The notes under the pieces were generated by a model. That model had not been told where the DNA came from, did not search any database, and was given only the letters and a program-made list of their open reading frames with translations. The translations under genes were made by a program, and so were the position numbers. From contig CAVSMB010000029.1 in assembly GCA_963728925.1 (NCBI GenBank), positions 62,001-126,000 on the forward strand: a stretch of DNA of 64,000 nucleotides. The letters run 5' to 3'. Source of the stretch: JBBPZA01 sp963728925. Its GTDB lineage: Bacteria > Actinomycetota > Thermoleophilia > Solirubrobacterales > Solirubrobacteraceae. The number at the start of each line of letters is the position of its first letter. Positions within the stretch are counted from its first letter, which is position 1. Below, in pieces: positions 15,907 through 24,346 of the stretch.

Positions 15907-15941
15907 TAGCGCCGCCGCCCTGTCGGAGCCCGAGACGATCG

Positions 15942-16217
15942 CTACTCGGGGTCCGGGCGCTCTTCGCCCGGCCAGGTGCCGGTGAGCCGGTACCAGCCGA
16001 TCGCGCCCCAGCGGTCGACGGCCACGCGGATGAGGCGGAAGATGACTCCCTGGACGGCCGCCGCGACGAGCAGCTTGGCCCAGTCGGTCTCTTTGGTCTT
16101 GGCCTCGGGCGGCTCCTCGTCGTCGAACATCCCCCACACCTTCCCGAAGAGGAGGCGTCCCAGGTAGCCCGCGGCGAGGCTCAGCAGGAGGCCGATCGGC
16201 TTGTAGATCAGGCCCAT
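15942..16217 (-). CDS. DUF4235 family membrane protein
   Basis: 91 residues from ATG 16217. The pattern 'MGLIYKPIGLLLSLAAGYLG' then 'KVWGMFDDEEPPEAKTKETD' and 'LLVAAAVQGVIFRLIRVAVD' followed by 'YRLTGTWPGEE' is the actinobacterial DUF4235 signature: two membrane helices separated by an acidic loop, ending with 'R...TGxWPG'. Function unknown; presumed cytoplasmic membrane. Heads the leftward group DUF4235, MbcA-like, hyi, garR, divergent from the gene at 16273 with 55 bp between them. Confidence 0.85.
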   Translation of the reverse strand: MGLIYKPIGLLLSLAAGYLGRLLFGKVWGMFDDEEPPEAKTKETDWAKLLVAAAVQGVIFRLIRVAVDRWGAIGWYRLTGTWPGEERPDPE

Positions 16218-16272
16218 GCGGCAGAATCTACCCCCAGGCAGCACTTCGATGCGCGGAGATGAGGGACGTGGC

Positions 16273-16983
16273 GTGAGCGACGAGCCGGAACGTGGCGAGC
16301 GAGCCGAGGAACTCCTGCGCCGTGCGCTGCTCGACGAGGACGACGCGGCGGCCGTCGCGCTGAAGGTCACCGGCCTCCCGCTCAGCCGAACGCTGACCGT
16401 GATCTTCCACGGGCGCCGCGACCTCGGCACGATCCAGACCTACGTCACGGCCGGCGGCCACGGGGCCGGCTCGGCGGTCTCGGGCGGCGACTTGCTGCGG
16501 GTGCCGTGCGACCTTGACCTCGCCGAGGCCGGCGACCGTGCCGACGCTGAGCGCCTCTACGCCGAGCAGGTCGCCGCGATGCGCGACGCTCTGGTCGGCG
16601 CCGACACGGTGCTCGACATCTGGCGCGAGCCGCTCGGCGACGCGGTCGGTGGTGGCGTCGCGGTTGAGCGCCGCGCCGTGCTCGACGTCCGCCTGCCCGC
16701 GCATCGCCTGCTGCCGACCGTGCTCGTCGCGCCCGAGCGCCGCCTTCTGGTCACCGCGGTGTGCGGGGCGAGGACGCTCGCCGCCGGGCGGCCGCCGCTG
16801 GGCATCGCCTGCGCCCAGCAGGACGTCGTGCGGGTCTACCCGCTGCCCGACGACCCCGAGCGCTGCCTGGACGACTTCCTCGCCGCCGCCGCCGAGCACG
16901 CTCGCGAGCTCGGCGACCGCCTCGACCACCAAGAGGCCTCGGTCCAGCGCTTCCTCGAGCTCAACGGCGACGAGACGCCATGA
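16273..16983 (+). CDS. hypothetical protein
   Basis: 236 residues from GTG 16273, selected because GAGGG lies seven bases upstream; the in-frame ATG at 16249 is the alternative. The protein is soluble, with no signal peptide: 'LLRRALLDEDDAAAVALKVT' at the start, a central beta-rich part 'LTVIFHGRRDLGTIQTYVTA' and 'GGGVAVERRAVLDVRLP', and a tail 'CLDDFLAAAAEHARELGDRL'. No named family is recognised. Downstream, separated by 10 bp, is a membrane-anchored unknown protein; the two probably form an operon. Confidence 0.65.
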   Translation: MSDEPERGERAEELLRRALLDEDDAAAVALKVTGLPLSRTLTVIFHGRRDLGTIQTYVTAGGHGAGSAVSGGDLLRVPCDLDLAEAGDRADAERLYAEQVAAMRDALVGADTVLDIWREPLGDAVGGGVAVERRAVLDVRLPAHRLLPTVLVAPERRLLVTAVCGARTLAAGRPPLGIACAQQDVVRVYPLPDDPERCLDDFLAAAAEHARELGDRLDHQEASVQRFLELNGDETP

Positions 16984-16993
16984 TGCGCGGCCC

Positions 16994-17437
16994 GTGTCGC
17001 GCAAGGCCCGCCTCGCCACCATCGGCCTGATCGTCATCGTCTTCCTGGCCGCGAGCGCCCTCGTGGCGCGCGTGCTCGCGGCCGCCTCCGACGAGCGCGC
17101 GGCGGCGATCGAGGTGATCAAGGCGCAGGTCGCCGGCCGCGAGCTCACGGTCCTGGGGCTGCTTCCCGGGTGCGCGCAGCGGCCACCGTGCCTCGCGCGG
17201 GTGCGCGGCAACGTCGCCCGTCTGCGCCGCCGCGGCGCCGTGAAGGTGCTCAGCGTGCGAACCCCCGGGTTCGCCCTCGGCGGCCGGACGGGCACGACGC
17301 GGATCGCCTGGAGGACCGGCACCGCGCTGCCGATCGTGCAGTGCGTCACCGCGCGGCGCACCGGGGATCCGATCGGCGGCTACCGGGTGCGCCTCCTCGA
17401 CCTTTCGAAGCCCATCGGCCGCGAGGCCTCCTGCTGA
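16994..17437 (+). CDS. hypothetical membrane-anchored protein
   Basis: 147 residues from GTG 16994. One N-terminal membrane helix 'LATIGLIVIVFLAASALVAR' after a short basic start predicts a signal anchor with the rest outside the membrane. The exported part has four cysteines ('GLLPGCAQRPPCLARVRGN', 'LPIVQCVTARR', C-terminal 'REASC') that could form disulphides, and an RxxC-containing basic patch. No family recognised. It ends 84 bp before a secreted GH2 enzyme. Confidence 0.6.
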   Translation: MSRKARLATIGLIVIVFLAASALVARVLAAASDERAAAIEVIKAQVAGRELTVLGLLPGCAQRPPCLARVRGNVARLRRRGAVKVLSVRTPGFALGGRTGTTRIAWRTGTALPIVQCVTARRTGDPIGGYRVRLLDLSKPIGREASC

Positions 17438-17521
17438 CCCGTCCCTCCTGGGCGACCGCTACCCTGCGCCGACCCCCAAGGGCAACCCTGGCCGGGTTGC
17501 CGTGTTGCAAGCCCTCGACCC

Positions 17522-19513
17522 ATGCGCCCGCTTTCCCTCCTCGCCCTCCTGGTCGCCCTGCTCGTCGCCGCGCCGGCAGCGCTCGCCCAGACGCCCGCGC
17601 CGCCCGGGACGGGCCAGACGCCGGCGCCCCCGGGGACGGGCCAGGCCCCCGCCCCGAAGTACCGGCCGACCGTTCCCTCGGACAAGACGCTCTACGACAA
17701 CGGCAACGACGGTCGCTTCCTGGTCGACGGCGCGTGGCTGTTTCGCCGCGACCTCACGGACGAGGGGGTGCGCAGGAAGTTCTACGCGTCGACCTCGACC
17801 GCGGGTTGGAGCCAGGTCGGCGTCCCCCACGACTGGACCGCCGGCGACCTGAGCATCGCAAGCATGGCCGGCGGCGTGGGCTGGTACCGCAAGGACTTCC
17901 GGCTGCCCGACCGGGCGTCGGGGCTCACGTGGCTCGCGCGCTTCGAGTCCGTGAACTACCGCGCGACGATCTACCTCAACGGTCGCGAGGTCGGCGAGCA
18001 CGCGGGCGCCTCGCTGCCCTTCGAGGTCGCGCTCCGGGGACTGAAGCGCACGGGCGTCAACCGCCTCGTGGTGCGCGTGGACAGTCGGCGGCTGCCCAGC
18101 GACCTGCCGCCGGGCGGGAATGGGGCGGACGGCCTGCCGCGGGGGGGCTGGTGGAACGCCTCGGGCCTGCTGCGCGAGGTCTACCTGCGACGCGTGGATC
18201 AGGTCGACGTCCAGCAGGTCCAGGTCACTCCGACGCTCGCGACCGTCTCCGGGCCGGCCCGCGTCGCCGTCGCGGTGACGCTTCACAACTGGTCGGGCTC
18301 ACGGCAGACCGTCGCGCTGAAGGGCACCTACGGCAGCGTCCCCGTCAAGCTCGGCTCGACGAGCATCGCACCCGGCGGCGACCGCCTGCTCAAGCGCACC
18401 GTCACCGTCCGCAAGCCGAAGCTGTGGTCGCCGCCGGACCCCAAGCTCTACCGGGTTCGCTTCACCGGCACCACGAGGGCCGGCGGCGCCGCGCGGGCGA
18501 TCGAGGGCTACACGCTGCGCAGCGGCATCCGCCAGATCAAGGTGACGCCCGATGGTCGCCTGTCGCTCAACGGGAAGATCCTGCACCTTCGCGGCTTCGG
18601 CCTGCACGAGGACAACGTGCTCACCGGCGCGGCGGTCACCGACCAGATCCGCGACCAGTACGTCGCCTGGACCAAGGAGCTCGGCGCGACGATCATCCGC
18701 GGCCACTACCCGTTCAGCCCCTACCTCCAGGAGCAGGCCGACCGCAAGGGGATCCTCTTGTGGTCCGAGGTCCCCGTCTGGTCGGTCGAGAGCCAGTACC
18801 TGGAGCGTCCCAGCGTCCGTGAGGAAGCCTTCGACGTCATCCGCCAGAACATCGCGACCAACGGCAATCACCCGTCGATCCTGACGTGGTCGATCGGCAA
18901 CGAGCTGACCTCGCAGCCCGGCCCGGCCGAGGAGGCCTACATCAGCGGTGCCGCGAAGGTCGTGAAGAAGGTCGACCCGACGCGCCCTGTGACGCTGGCG
19001 CTGATCGGCTACCCGCCCGACACCTGCCGCAGGATCTACAAGGTCCTCGACCTGGTCGGGGTCAACACCTACTTCGGCTGGTACCCGGGCCCCGTCGGCC
19101 AGACGGCCGACGCCGAGCTGCTCTCGCAGTTCCTCGACCAGATCCGCGGGTGCTACCCCAAGAAGCCGGTGATGGTCACCGAGTTCGGCGCCGAGGGCAA
19201 CCGCTCGGGGCCGCCGGAGGAGAAGGGGACCTACGAGTTCCAGGCCGACTACCTGCGCTCCACCCTGGCGGTGCTGAACTCCAAGCCCTACCTCGCCGGG
19301 GCGATCTACTGGACGCTGCAGGCGTTCCGGGTGCGGCCGGGCTACATCGGCGGCGACCCTCGTGGCGAGGCGCCGTGGCACCAGAAGGGCCCGCTCGACC
19401 GCTTCGGCAACAAGCGGCCGGTCTTCAGCCTGCTCCAGCAGGCCTACACCTCGACACAGCAGTTCACCTCAGGGCCCAGCGCGCTGAGCGCGCGCCCCGC
19501 CGGGCGGGACTAG
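17522..19513 (+). CDS. secreted glycoside hydrolase family 2 enzyme
   Basis: 663 residues. Signal peptide 'LLALLVALLVAAPAALAQ', then a Pro-rich spacer in which TPAPPGTGQ occurs twice in tandem. GH2 architecture follows: sugar-binding jelly-roll ('GWYRKDFRLPDR', 'ATIYLNGREVGEHAGA'), the 'WWNASGLLREVYL' strand, an immunoglobulin-like domain, and the TIM barrel beginning 'LHLRGFGLHEDN'. Acid/base Glu is in 'LTWSIGNELTS' and the nucleophile Glu in 'VMVTEFGAEG'. 'GHYPFSPYLQEQADRKGI' is also conserved. Likely beta-glucuronidase, beta-galactosidase or beta-mannosidase-like activity on an exported or environmental glycan; the exact sugar is not decidable. Its TAG shares CTAG with the stop of the opposite-strand gene. 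Confidence 0.9.
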   Translation: MRPLSLLALLVALLVAAPAALAQTPAPPGTGQTPAPPGTGQAPAPKYRPTVPSDKTLYDNGNDGRFLVDGAWLFRRDLTDEGVRRKFYASTSTAGWSQVGVPHDWTAGDLSIASMAGGVGWYRKDFRLPDRASGLTWLARFESVNYRATIYLNGREVGEHAGASLPFEVALRGLKRTGVNRLVVRVDSRRLPSDLPPGGNGADGLPRGGWWNASGLLREVYLRRVDQVDVQQVQVTPTLATVSGPARVAVAVTLHNWSGSRQTVALKGTYGSVPVKLGSTSIAPGGDRLLKRTVTVRKPKLWSPPDPKLYRVRFTGTTRAGGAARAIEGYTLRSGIRQIKVTPDGRLSLNGKILHLRGFGLHEDNVLTGAAVTDQIRDQYVAWTKELGATIIRGHYPFSPYLQEQADRKGILLWSEVPVWSVESQYLERPSVREEAFDVIRQNIATNGNHPSILTWSIGNELTSQPGPAEEAYISGAAKVVKKVDPTRPVTLALIGYPPDTCRRIYKVLDLVGVNTYFGWYPGPVGQTADAELLSQFLDQIRGCYPKKPVMVTEFGAEGNRSGPPEEKGTYEFQADYLRSTLAVLNSKPYLAGAIYWTLQAFRVRPGYIGGDPRGEAPWHQKGPLDRFGNKRPVFSLLQQAYTSTQQFTSGPSALSARPAGRD

Positions 19514-19836
19514 CTCGCCGGGATCCTCGGGCGCGGCGCCGGCTCGCCGGGGGCGCGGCGCGCCGGGCGGGGATGGGCGTCGGCGAGGCGCTCGTGCCCG
19601 CGCAGGCGGGCGCGAGGCTGGATCGCATCGGGAAGCGGCAGGCCGCCGCCCTTGGGCCCGCTCGGCCGCGGACGCGGCCGGCGGTCGTTGCCACCGCCGT
19701 CGTCGTCGTCGTCGGGGGGCGACCATGGGGTCACCGTGTCGGCCCGCAGGAGCACGAAGAAGAGCACGGCGGCGAAGACGAACCCGAGGATGTGAAGGCC
19801 CGCCAGGAGCACGACCAGCTCCGCATCCGGCGACAC
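19510..19836 (-). CDS. small membrane protein with basic/proline-rich tail
   Basis: 108 residues, ATG 19836. One strongly hydrophobic N-terminal helix ('VVLLAGLHILGFVFAAVLFF') precedes an acidic run 'PPDDDDDGGG' and a Pro/Arg/Gly-rich tail. No family recognised. The protein is credible because the hydrophobic helix and acidic stretch are codon-biased like neighbouring genes, and the frame is bounded by clean control regions. It is convergent with the GH2 gene and the two stop codons overlap within one CTAG. Confidence 0.55.
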   Translation of the reverse strand: MSPDAELVVLLAGLHILGFVFAAVLFFVLLRADTVTPWSPPDDDDDGGGNDRRPRPRPSGPKGGGLPLPDAIQPRARLRGHERLADAHPRPARRAPGEPAPRPRIPAS

Positions 19837-19906
19837 GACCCCAAGCGTACCGTCCCCGGCGCCGCGCGTCAGCCCCCAATGCGCCCGCTACCCTTCACCA
19901 CCGCCC

Positions 19907-20608
19907 ATGGCGAGCTCTGACACCACCCGACTCCCGGTCGTTCGCCGCGAGGTCTCAAACTCGCGCTCGACCCGTCGCCTGCGGCGCGACGGCTTCGTTC
20001 CCGGCGTCGTCTACGGGGGCGGCGACGAGCCGGTCGCCTTCCAGGTCGGCGCCCGCGAGCTGCGCCTCGCGCTCGCTCACGCCGGCGCGGTGCTCGAGCT
20101 CAGCCTCGACGGCGAGGCGACCACCCCGGTCGTCCTCAAGGACTCCTACCGCGACCCGGTCAAGGGCCACATCCTGCACGTCGACCTGCTTCGCGTGCGC
20201 CTCGACCAGGCCATCCAGGCCATGGTCACGCTCGAGCTCACGGGCGTCGACGACGCCCCGGGGGTGAAGGAGGGCGGCGTGCTCGAGCACGTCACCCGCG
20301 AGGTCACGGTCGAGGCGCTGCCAACCGACATCCCCGACTCGATCACCGCCGACGTCTCGGCGATGGACATCAACGACACCGTCGTCCTCTCGGCCGTGCA
20401 GGCGCCGCGCGGGGTCACCATCCTCGACGACCCCGAGGAGACCGTGGTCGCCACCCTCACCCCGCCCCGCCTCCAGGACGAGGAGGAGGCCGAGGTCGAG
20501 GAGGAGACCGAGCTCGTCGGCGAGGAGGCCGAAGCCGCCGCCGAGGCCGAGCGCGAGGGCGCCACCGCCGACGAGGCGGTCCAGCAGGGCGAGGCCGCGG
20601 GCGACTAG
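19907..20608 (+). CDS. rplY: 50S ribosomal protein L25/general stress protein Ctc
   Basis: 233 residues, ATG 19907. N-terminal 5S rRNA-binding L25 domain ('RREVSNSRSTRRLRRDGFVP', 'GVVYGGGDEPVAFQV', 'KDSYRDPVKGHILHVDLLRV') followed by the C-terminal Ctc beta domain ('MVTLELTGVDDAPGVKEGGV', 'VEALPTDIPDSITADVSAMD'). The last 45 residues are a strongly acidic Glu/Ala tail ('EEEAEVEEETELVGEEAEAA'), as in other actinobacterial CTC proteins. Binds 5S rRNA in the large subunit. Followed by pth after 98 bp, a widely conserved pairing. Confidence 0.95.
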   Translation: MASSDTTRLPVVRREVSNSRSTRRLRRDGFVPGVVYGGGDEPVAFQVGARELRLALAHAGAVLELSLDGEATTPVVLKDSYRDPVKGHILHVDLLRVRLDQAIQAMVTLELTGVDDAPGVKEGGVLEHVTREVTVEALPTDIPDSITADVSAMDINDTVVLSAVQAPRGVTILDDPEETVVATLTPPRLQDEEEAEVEEETELVGEEAEAAAEAEREGATADEAVQQGEAAGD

Positions 20609-20706
20609 CCTTCGGCATCGCGACCGCCTCCGGCCACCCGCCCGCGCCGCGGCCCCGCTTTCCCCCGACCGCGCCGCCCACCCTTTCTCCGAGCTCCCGC
20701 CCAGCC

Positions 20707-21282
20707 ATGCCGATTCTCCAGCGACCGCGCGTGGACTGGCTCCTCGTGGGCCTCGGCAACCCCGGTTCGCGCTACGCGGGCACCCGCCACAACGTGGGCT
20801 TCGAGGTCGCGTCGGAGCTCGCGAGCCGCTGGGACCTGCCCAAGGCCAAGGGGAAGTACGGCGGCCAGCTCACCGAGGGGCGCGCAGGCGTCGGCGGGCC
20901 GAACGTGGCCCTCCTGCTTCCCCAGACCTACATGAACGACGCCGGTCGCTCCGTCGGCCCCGCCCGTGGCGCCTACCGCGTGCCGCTCGACCGGCTGCTC
21001 GTCGTGCACGACGAGATCGACCTGCCCTTCGGCGAGGTCCGGACGCGGGTCGGCGGCGGCCTCGCCGGCCACAACGGGCTCAAGTCGGTCGCGCTCCAGG
21101 TCGGCGGCCGCGACTTCGCCCGCGTGCGCGTCGGCGTCGGGCGCCCCGACACGACCGACCCCGACCTCGTCGCCGCCTACGTCCTCGGTCGTTTCAGCGA
21201 GCCCGCGACCGACGTGCGCGACCTCATCGCCCGGGCGCGGAACGAGACGGAGCGGATCGTGATGGGGGACGAGACGCTCTAG
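20707..21282 (+). CDS. pth: peptidyl-tRNA hydrolase
   Basis: 191 residues, ATG 20707. Family motifs in order: 'LLVGLGNPGSRYAGTRHNVG' (catalytic His in TRHN), 'LLLPQTYMNDAGRSV' (Asn/Tyr contact), 'LLVVHDEIDLPFGEVRTR' (catalytic Asp) and 'GGGLAGHNGLKSV'. Length is standard. Releases peptidyl-tRNA that has dropped off ribosomes. Downstream of rplY; a 6-bp GC stem (21301-21316) followed by GCTGTTATT may terminate transcription before the convergent aminotransferase. Confidence 0.96.
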   Translation: MPILQRPRVDWLLVGLGNPGSRYAGTRHNVGFEVASELASRWDLPKAKGKYGGQLTEGRAGVGGPNVALLLPQTYMNDAGRSVGPARGAYRVPLDRLLVVHDEIDLPFGEVRTRVGGGLAGHNGLKSVALQVGGRDFARVRVGVGRPDTTDPDLVAAYVLGRFSEPATDVRDLIARARNETERIVMGDETL

Positions 21283-21320
21283 GGGGATCCCGGGGCCGGG
21301 CCGGCGATCCCGCCGGGCTG

Positions 21321-22530
21321 TTATTGCCCCAGCGCCCGGCCCAGCCGCCGCAGCGCCTCGGCGATCCGCTCCGGGGACTGCTCGCTGAACGCGAGCCGCA
21401 GGGCACCGGGCTGGGCCGGGCCGGCGAAGAACGACGTGCCCGGGACGAAGGCGACGCCCTCCTCGAGCGCGCGCGGGAGCAGCGCCTCGGCGTCGTGGCC
21501 GTCGGGTAGTCGCACCCAGACGAACATCCCGCCTGCCGGTCGGGTCCACGTCGAGCCTTCGGGAAGCGCGCCGGGCAGGCCGGCGAGCATCGCGTCGCAG
21601 CGCGCCCGGTAGGTCGCGCGCGAGCGTTCGCGGGTGGGCCTGCAGATCGGTGCTCGCGAGGTGCTCGGCCGCGGCCGCCTGGTCGACCGTCGAGGTATGG
21701 AGGTCGTGCGCCTGCTTGGCCACCACGAAGGCGGGTCGCAGTGCGGCGGGGACTCGCGCCCAGCCGATGCGCAGGCCCGGGGCGACGGTCTTGGACAGGC
21801 TCGAGAGCAGGACGGTGCGCTCCTGCGCACCCGGCAGGGCGGCGACGGCGGGCAGGGGCTCGCCCTCGAAGCGAAGCTCGCCGTAGGGGTCGTCCTCGAG
21901 CAGCCAGAGGTCGTTCGCGGCGAGCTCGCGGGCGAGCGCCTCGCGGCGCTCGAGCGAGAGGGTTCTCCCGGTCGGGTTCTGAAACGTCGGGATGCTGTAG
22001 ACGAGCCGCGCGCCGTGGGCCGCCGCGAGCTCGCCGATCGTCTCGGGCAGCAGGCCGTCGTCGTCGGTCGGGACGGGGACGGGCCGCGCGCCGGCGAGCG
22101 CGAAGACCTGCAGGGCCGCGAGGTAGGACGGGTCCTCGACGAGCACCGCGTCGCCCGGCTCGAGCAGAACGGCCGAGGCGAGGGTCAGCGCCTGCTGGGA
22201 CCCGCTGGTGACGAGCACCTCGTCCGCGCGGGTCGGAGTGCCGCGGTCGCGCATGAGCCCGGCGAGCAGCTCGCGCAGCCGCGGGTCGCCCTCGGTGGTG
22301 GAGTACTGCAGGGTGCGGAGCGCCCGCTCGGGCTCGAGGACCGCGGCGAAGGCCCGCGCCAGCCCGTTGCGGTCGAAGAGCTCGGGCGCCGGCAGCCCGC
22401 CGGCGAGCGAGATCACGTCAGAGGACGCCACGAGGGCCAGCAGGTCGCGGACCGGGGAGGACCGCACGCCGGCGAGCCGGGCGGCGATGCGCCCGCCCGG
22501 CTCGCGCCCGCCCGCCTCGCCGTCGCCCAT
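21321..22530 (-). pseudogene. PLP-dependent aminotransferase (MocR/LysN-like), frameshifted
   Basis: Two frames together encode one fold-type I aminotransferase. The first part (from ATG 22530, with GAGGGG upstream; ATG 22542 overlapping the preceding stop is an alternative) has 'SSDVISLAGGLPAPELFD', 'VLVTSGSQQALTLASAVLL', 'FQNPTGRTLSLERREALA', 'LWLLEDDPYGELRFEGEPLP' and the PLP Lys in 'LLSSLSKTVAPGLRIGWARV'. After 'HLASTDLQAH' near 21635 the frame is lost; homology resumes one base out with 'TYRARCDAMLAGLPGALP', 'RPAGGMFVWVRLPDG' and 'GALRLAFSEQSPERIAEALR', ending TAA 21321-21323. A single extra base in the run CGGGTGGGCC (21631-21640) explains it. Either a sequence error in a functional gene of about 400 codons or a recent mutation. 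Confidence 0.85.
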
Positions 22531-22538
22531 CTCACCCC

Positions 22539-24335
22539 TCATCGCGGGCAGATCGTCACGCGGATCTCGCCGCGGCGGCGGGCGACGAAGCGCAGGCGCG
22601 CACGGTCGAGCTTTGCGTCCACAGCCGACGTGTAGCGGCCTCCGACGCCGGCCCGGAAGGGCGCCGAGGCGGTGACGCGCTGCCCGCGGTCGGAGAGCAC
22701 GCGGCCACTCACCCGCGCCGGCCCCGCACCGCTGCGCAGGAAGACCGACTGCTCGAGCCGGTCGCCGCGGCGGGCGGGGAGGCCCAGGCGCACGCACGAG
22801 CCCACGGGCGTGAAGGTGAAGCGCGCTCCGCGGCGCAGCGTCGCGCCGCCAGCGGTGCGAAAGCCGCCGCGCACGGTCACCGCGCCCGAGCGGGCCACGG
22901 CGATGCGCTCGCCGTAGGGCCGCCCGACGGCGCCTCCGCGGCGCAGCAGCGGCCCCGCGCTGTCGCGGCCCACTGTCACGTGCGGGCGCAATCGCAGCAC
23001 GTCGCGGAAGCGGCCGCCGAGCTTCGCCTTGAAGGCCACCAGCCCGAAGTCGTAGCGCAGATCGTTGGCCCGGTCCACGCTCTTGGTCTTGCGCACCGCC
23101 ATCCAGACCGGCCCGCGGCGCACCACGGCGAAGCGCGCCTCGCCGGTGCCGAGCAGCGCGCGCAGCGGCCGGTCGGCGGCGAGCTCGCCCACCGGGCGGG
23201 CGCGCCGGCGATCCTGCTCGGCGAGCGCCCACTCGGTGAGCAGGAGCGTGAGGCCCGAGAAGGCCGGAACGGGCGAGCCGTCGACCCCGCGGACGCCGAC
23301 AAGCCCTTCGCGCAGCGCAGGAACGATGTTGAGCCCGTTGCCGCCGACGCCGTAGTCGTCGCGCAGGCGCAGCAGCGAGCGCTCGGCCGTCGCCGTGAAG
23401 CGCCGGTCCCAGCGGGCGGTCGAACTCGGGGCGTTGGCGGCCGCCTCGGAGCCCAGCGCTGTCCCAGCCAGCGACCACGCCTCCTCCTGTGAGCGGCCGA
23501 CGTATCCGCCGTCGCCGTCGGGAGCCGCGATCAGCCACGACGCCCGCGCGGTGCGCTGAAGCACCTCGCGCGCCCGGCGCGTCGCGCGTCCGCCGAGCAG
23601 CTCGAGGGCGCGCGCGTAGAAGCCCAGCGAGAGGCCCTGGTAGGCGAGCGGCGCGTCGGGGCGATCGGACAGCACGAACGTGCTGGCGCCGCCCGCGCGC
23701 GAGCTCCCCCGCGCGGCGAGCCGCGGGATGGTCGCCAGGAGCATGCGCCGTACGCCCGAGCGCGCGCGTCCGCGCGCGCCGCCCAGCGCCGCCGCGGCGC
23801 GTCCGGAGCGCAGCCCGGTGCGAAACAGCTCGAGGATCCCGACCGCCTCGACGATGTAGTGGTTGCCGAAGCGCGGGTTGTCGGGCGAGTAGAAGTACAG
23901 CGAGGCCGGGGTCACGCGACGCAGGAAGGCTTCCCAGGAGCGGCGCACGCGCCGGAAGCGCGGATCGTCCCCGAGCCGGCGGCGGGCGAGGTTGTAGGCG
24001 CCGGCGACCGCGAGGTTCTCGAAGACGCTCTCGCGGCCGCGGGACCCGGGCCGGCGCGTCGCCGCCCAGGTGACCGAGCGCAGCCCCGTCGAGACGAGCC
24101 GCTCGTCGCGCTCGCGGACTCCCGTCGTCATCAGCGCCAGGCCGAGCAACGACTCGCCGTAGCGCGTGGTTCCACCGAGGAGGTTGCGGTAGGTGCCGTT
24201 CGGGCGCTGCAGGCGCGGCCAGGGGACCGCCATGCGCGCGGCGAGCTTCTCCCAGCGCCGGGGCGCCTCGCCGCGGGCGACCGCGGTCTGGCCAGCGGCC
24301 GCGAAGACCGCGACGACGAGCCCGGCGCCGGCCAC
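22539..24335 (-). CDS. exported protein of unknown family, predicted alpha-toroid plus beta-sandwich (paralogue 1)
   Basis: 598 residues from GTG 24335 (GAGGTGG six bases upstream); starts 11 bp after the stop of its paralogue. N-terminal hydrophobic segment 'GAGLVVAVFAAAGQTAVARG' looks like a signal peptide. Residues 30-370 are helical with repeated motifs ('TTRYGESLLGLALMTTGVRE', 'NPRFGNHYIVEAVGILELFR', 'LSDRPDAPLAYQGLSLGFYA', 'DDYGVGGNGLNIVPALREGL'), resembling an (alpha/alpha) toroid as in heparinase/lyase or GH88 proteins. Residues 400-598 are beta-rich ('GEARFAVVRRGPVWMAVRKT', 'LRYDFGLVAFKAKLGGRFRD', 'GGFRTAGGATLRRGARFTFT'). About 45% similar by eye to the gene upstream. I recognise no named family; a polysaccharide lyase-like role is inferred. 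Confidence 0.75.
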   Translation of the reverse strand: MAGAGLVVAVFAAAGQTAVARGEAPRRWEKLAARMAVPWPRLQRPNGTYRNLLGGTTRYGESLLGLALMTTGVRERDERLVSTGLRSVTWAATRRPGSRGRESVFENLAVAGAYNLARRRLGDDPRFRRVRRSWEAFLRRVTPASLYFYSPDNPRFGNHYIVEAVGILELFRTGLRSGRAAAALGGARGRARSGVRRMLLATIPRLAARGSSRAGGASTFVLSDRPDAPLAYQGLSLGFYARALELLGGRATRRAREVLQRTARASWLIAAPDGDGGYVGRSQEEAWSLAGTALGSEAAANAPSSTARWDRRFTATAERSLLRLRDDYGVGGNGLNIVPALREGLVGVRGVDGSPVPAFSGLTLLLTEWALAEQDRRRARPVGELAADRPLRALLGTGEARFAVVRRGPVWMAVRKTKSVDRANDLRYDFGLVAFKAKLGGRFRDVLRLRPHVTVGRDSAGPLLRRGGAVGRPYGERIAVARSGAVTVRGGFRTAGGATLRRGARFTFTPVGSCVRLGLPARRGDRLEQSVFLRSGAGPARVSGRVLSDRGQRVTASAPFRAGVGGRYTSAVDAKLDRARLRFVARRRGEIRVTICPR

Positions 24336-24346
24336 CCGGCGCCACC

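Noticed and set aside
20605..24345. A 1246-codon open frame on the minus strand
   Set aside because: It is a GC-rich shadow that happens to run through the aminotransferase frame; outside that gene its translation is Arg/Pro/Ala-rich without motifs, and the true frames of the neighbouring paralogue and rplY/pth explain the DNA.
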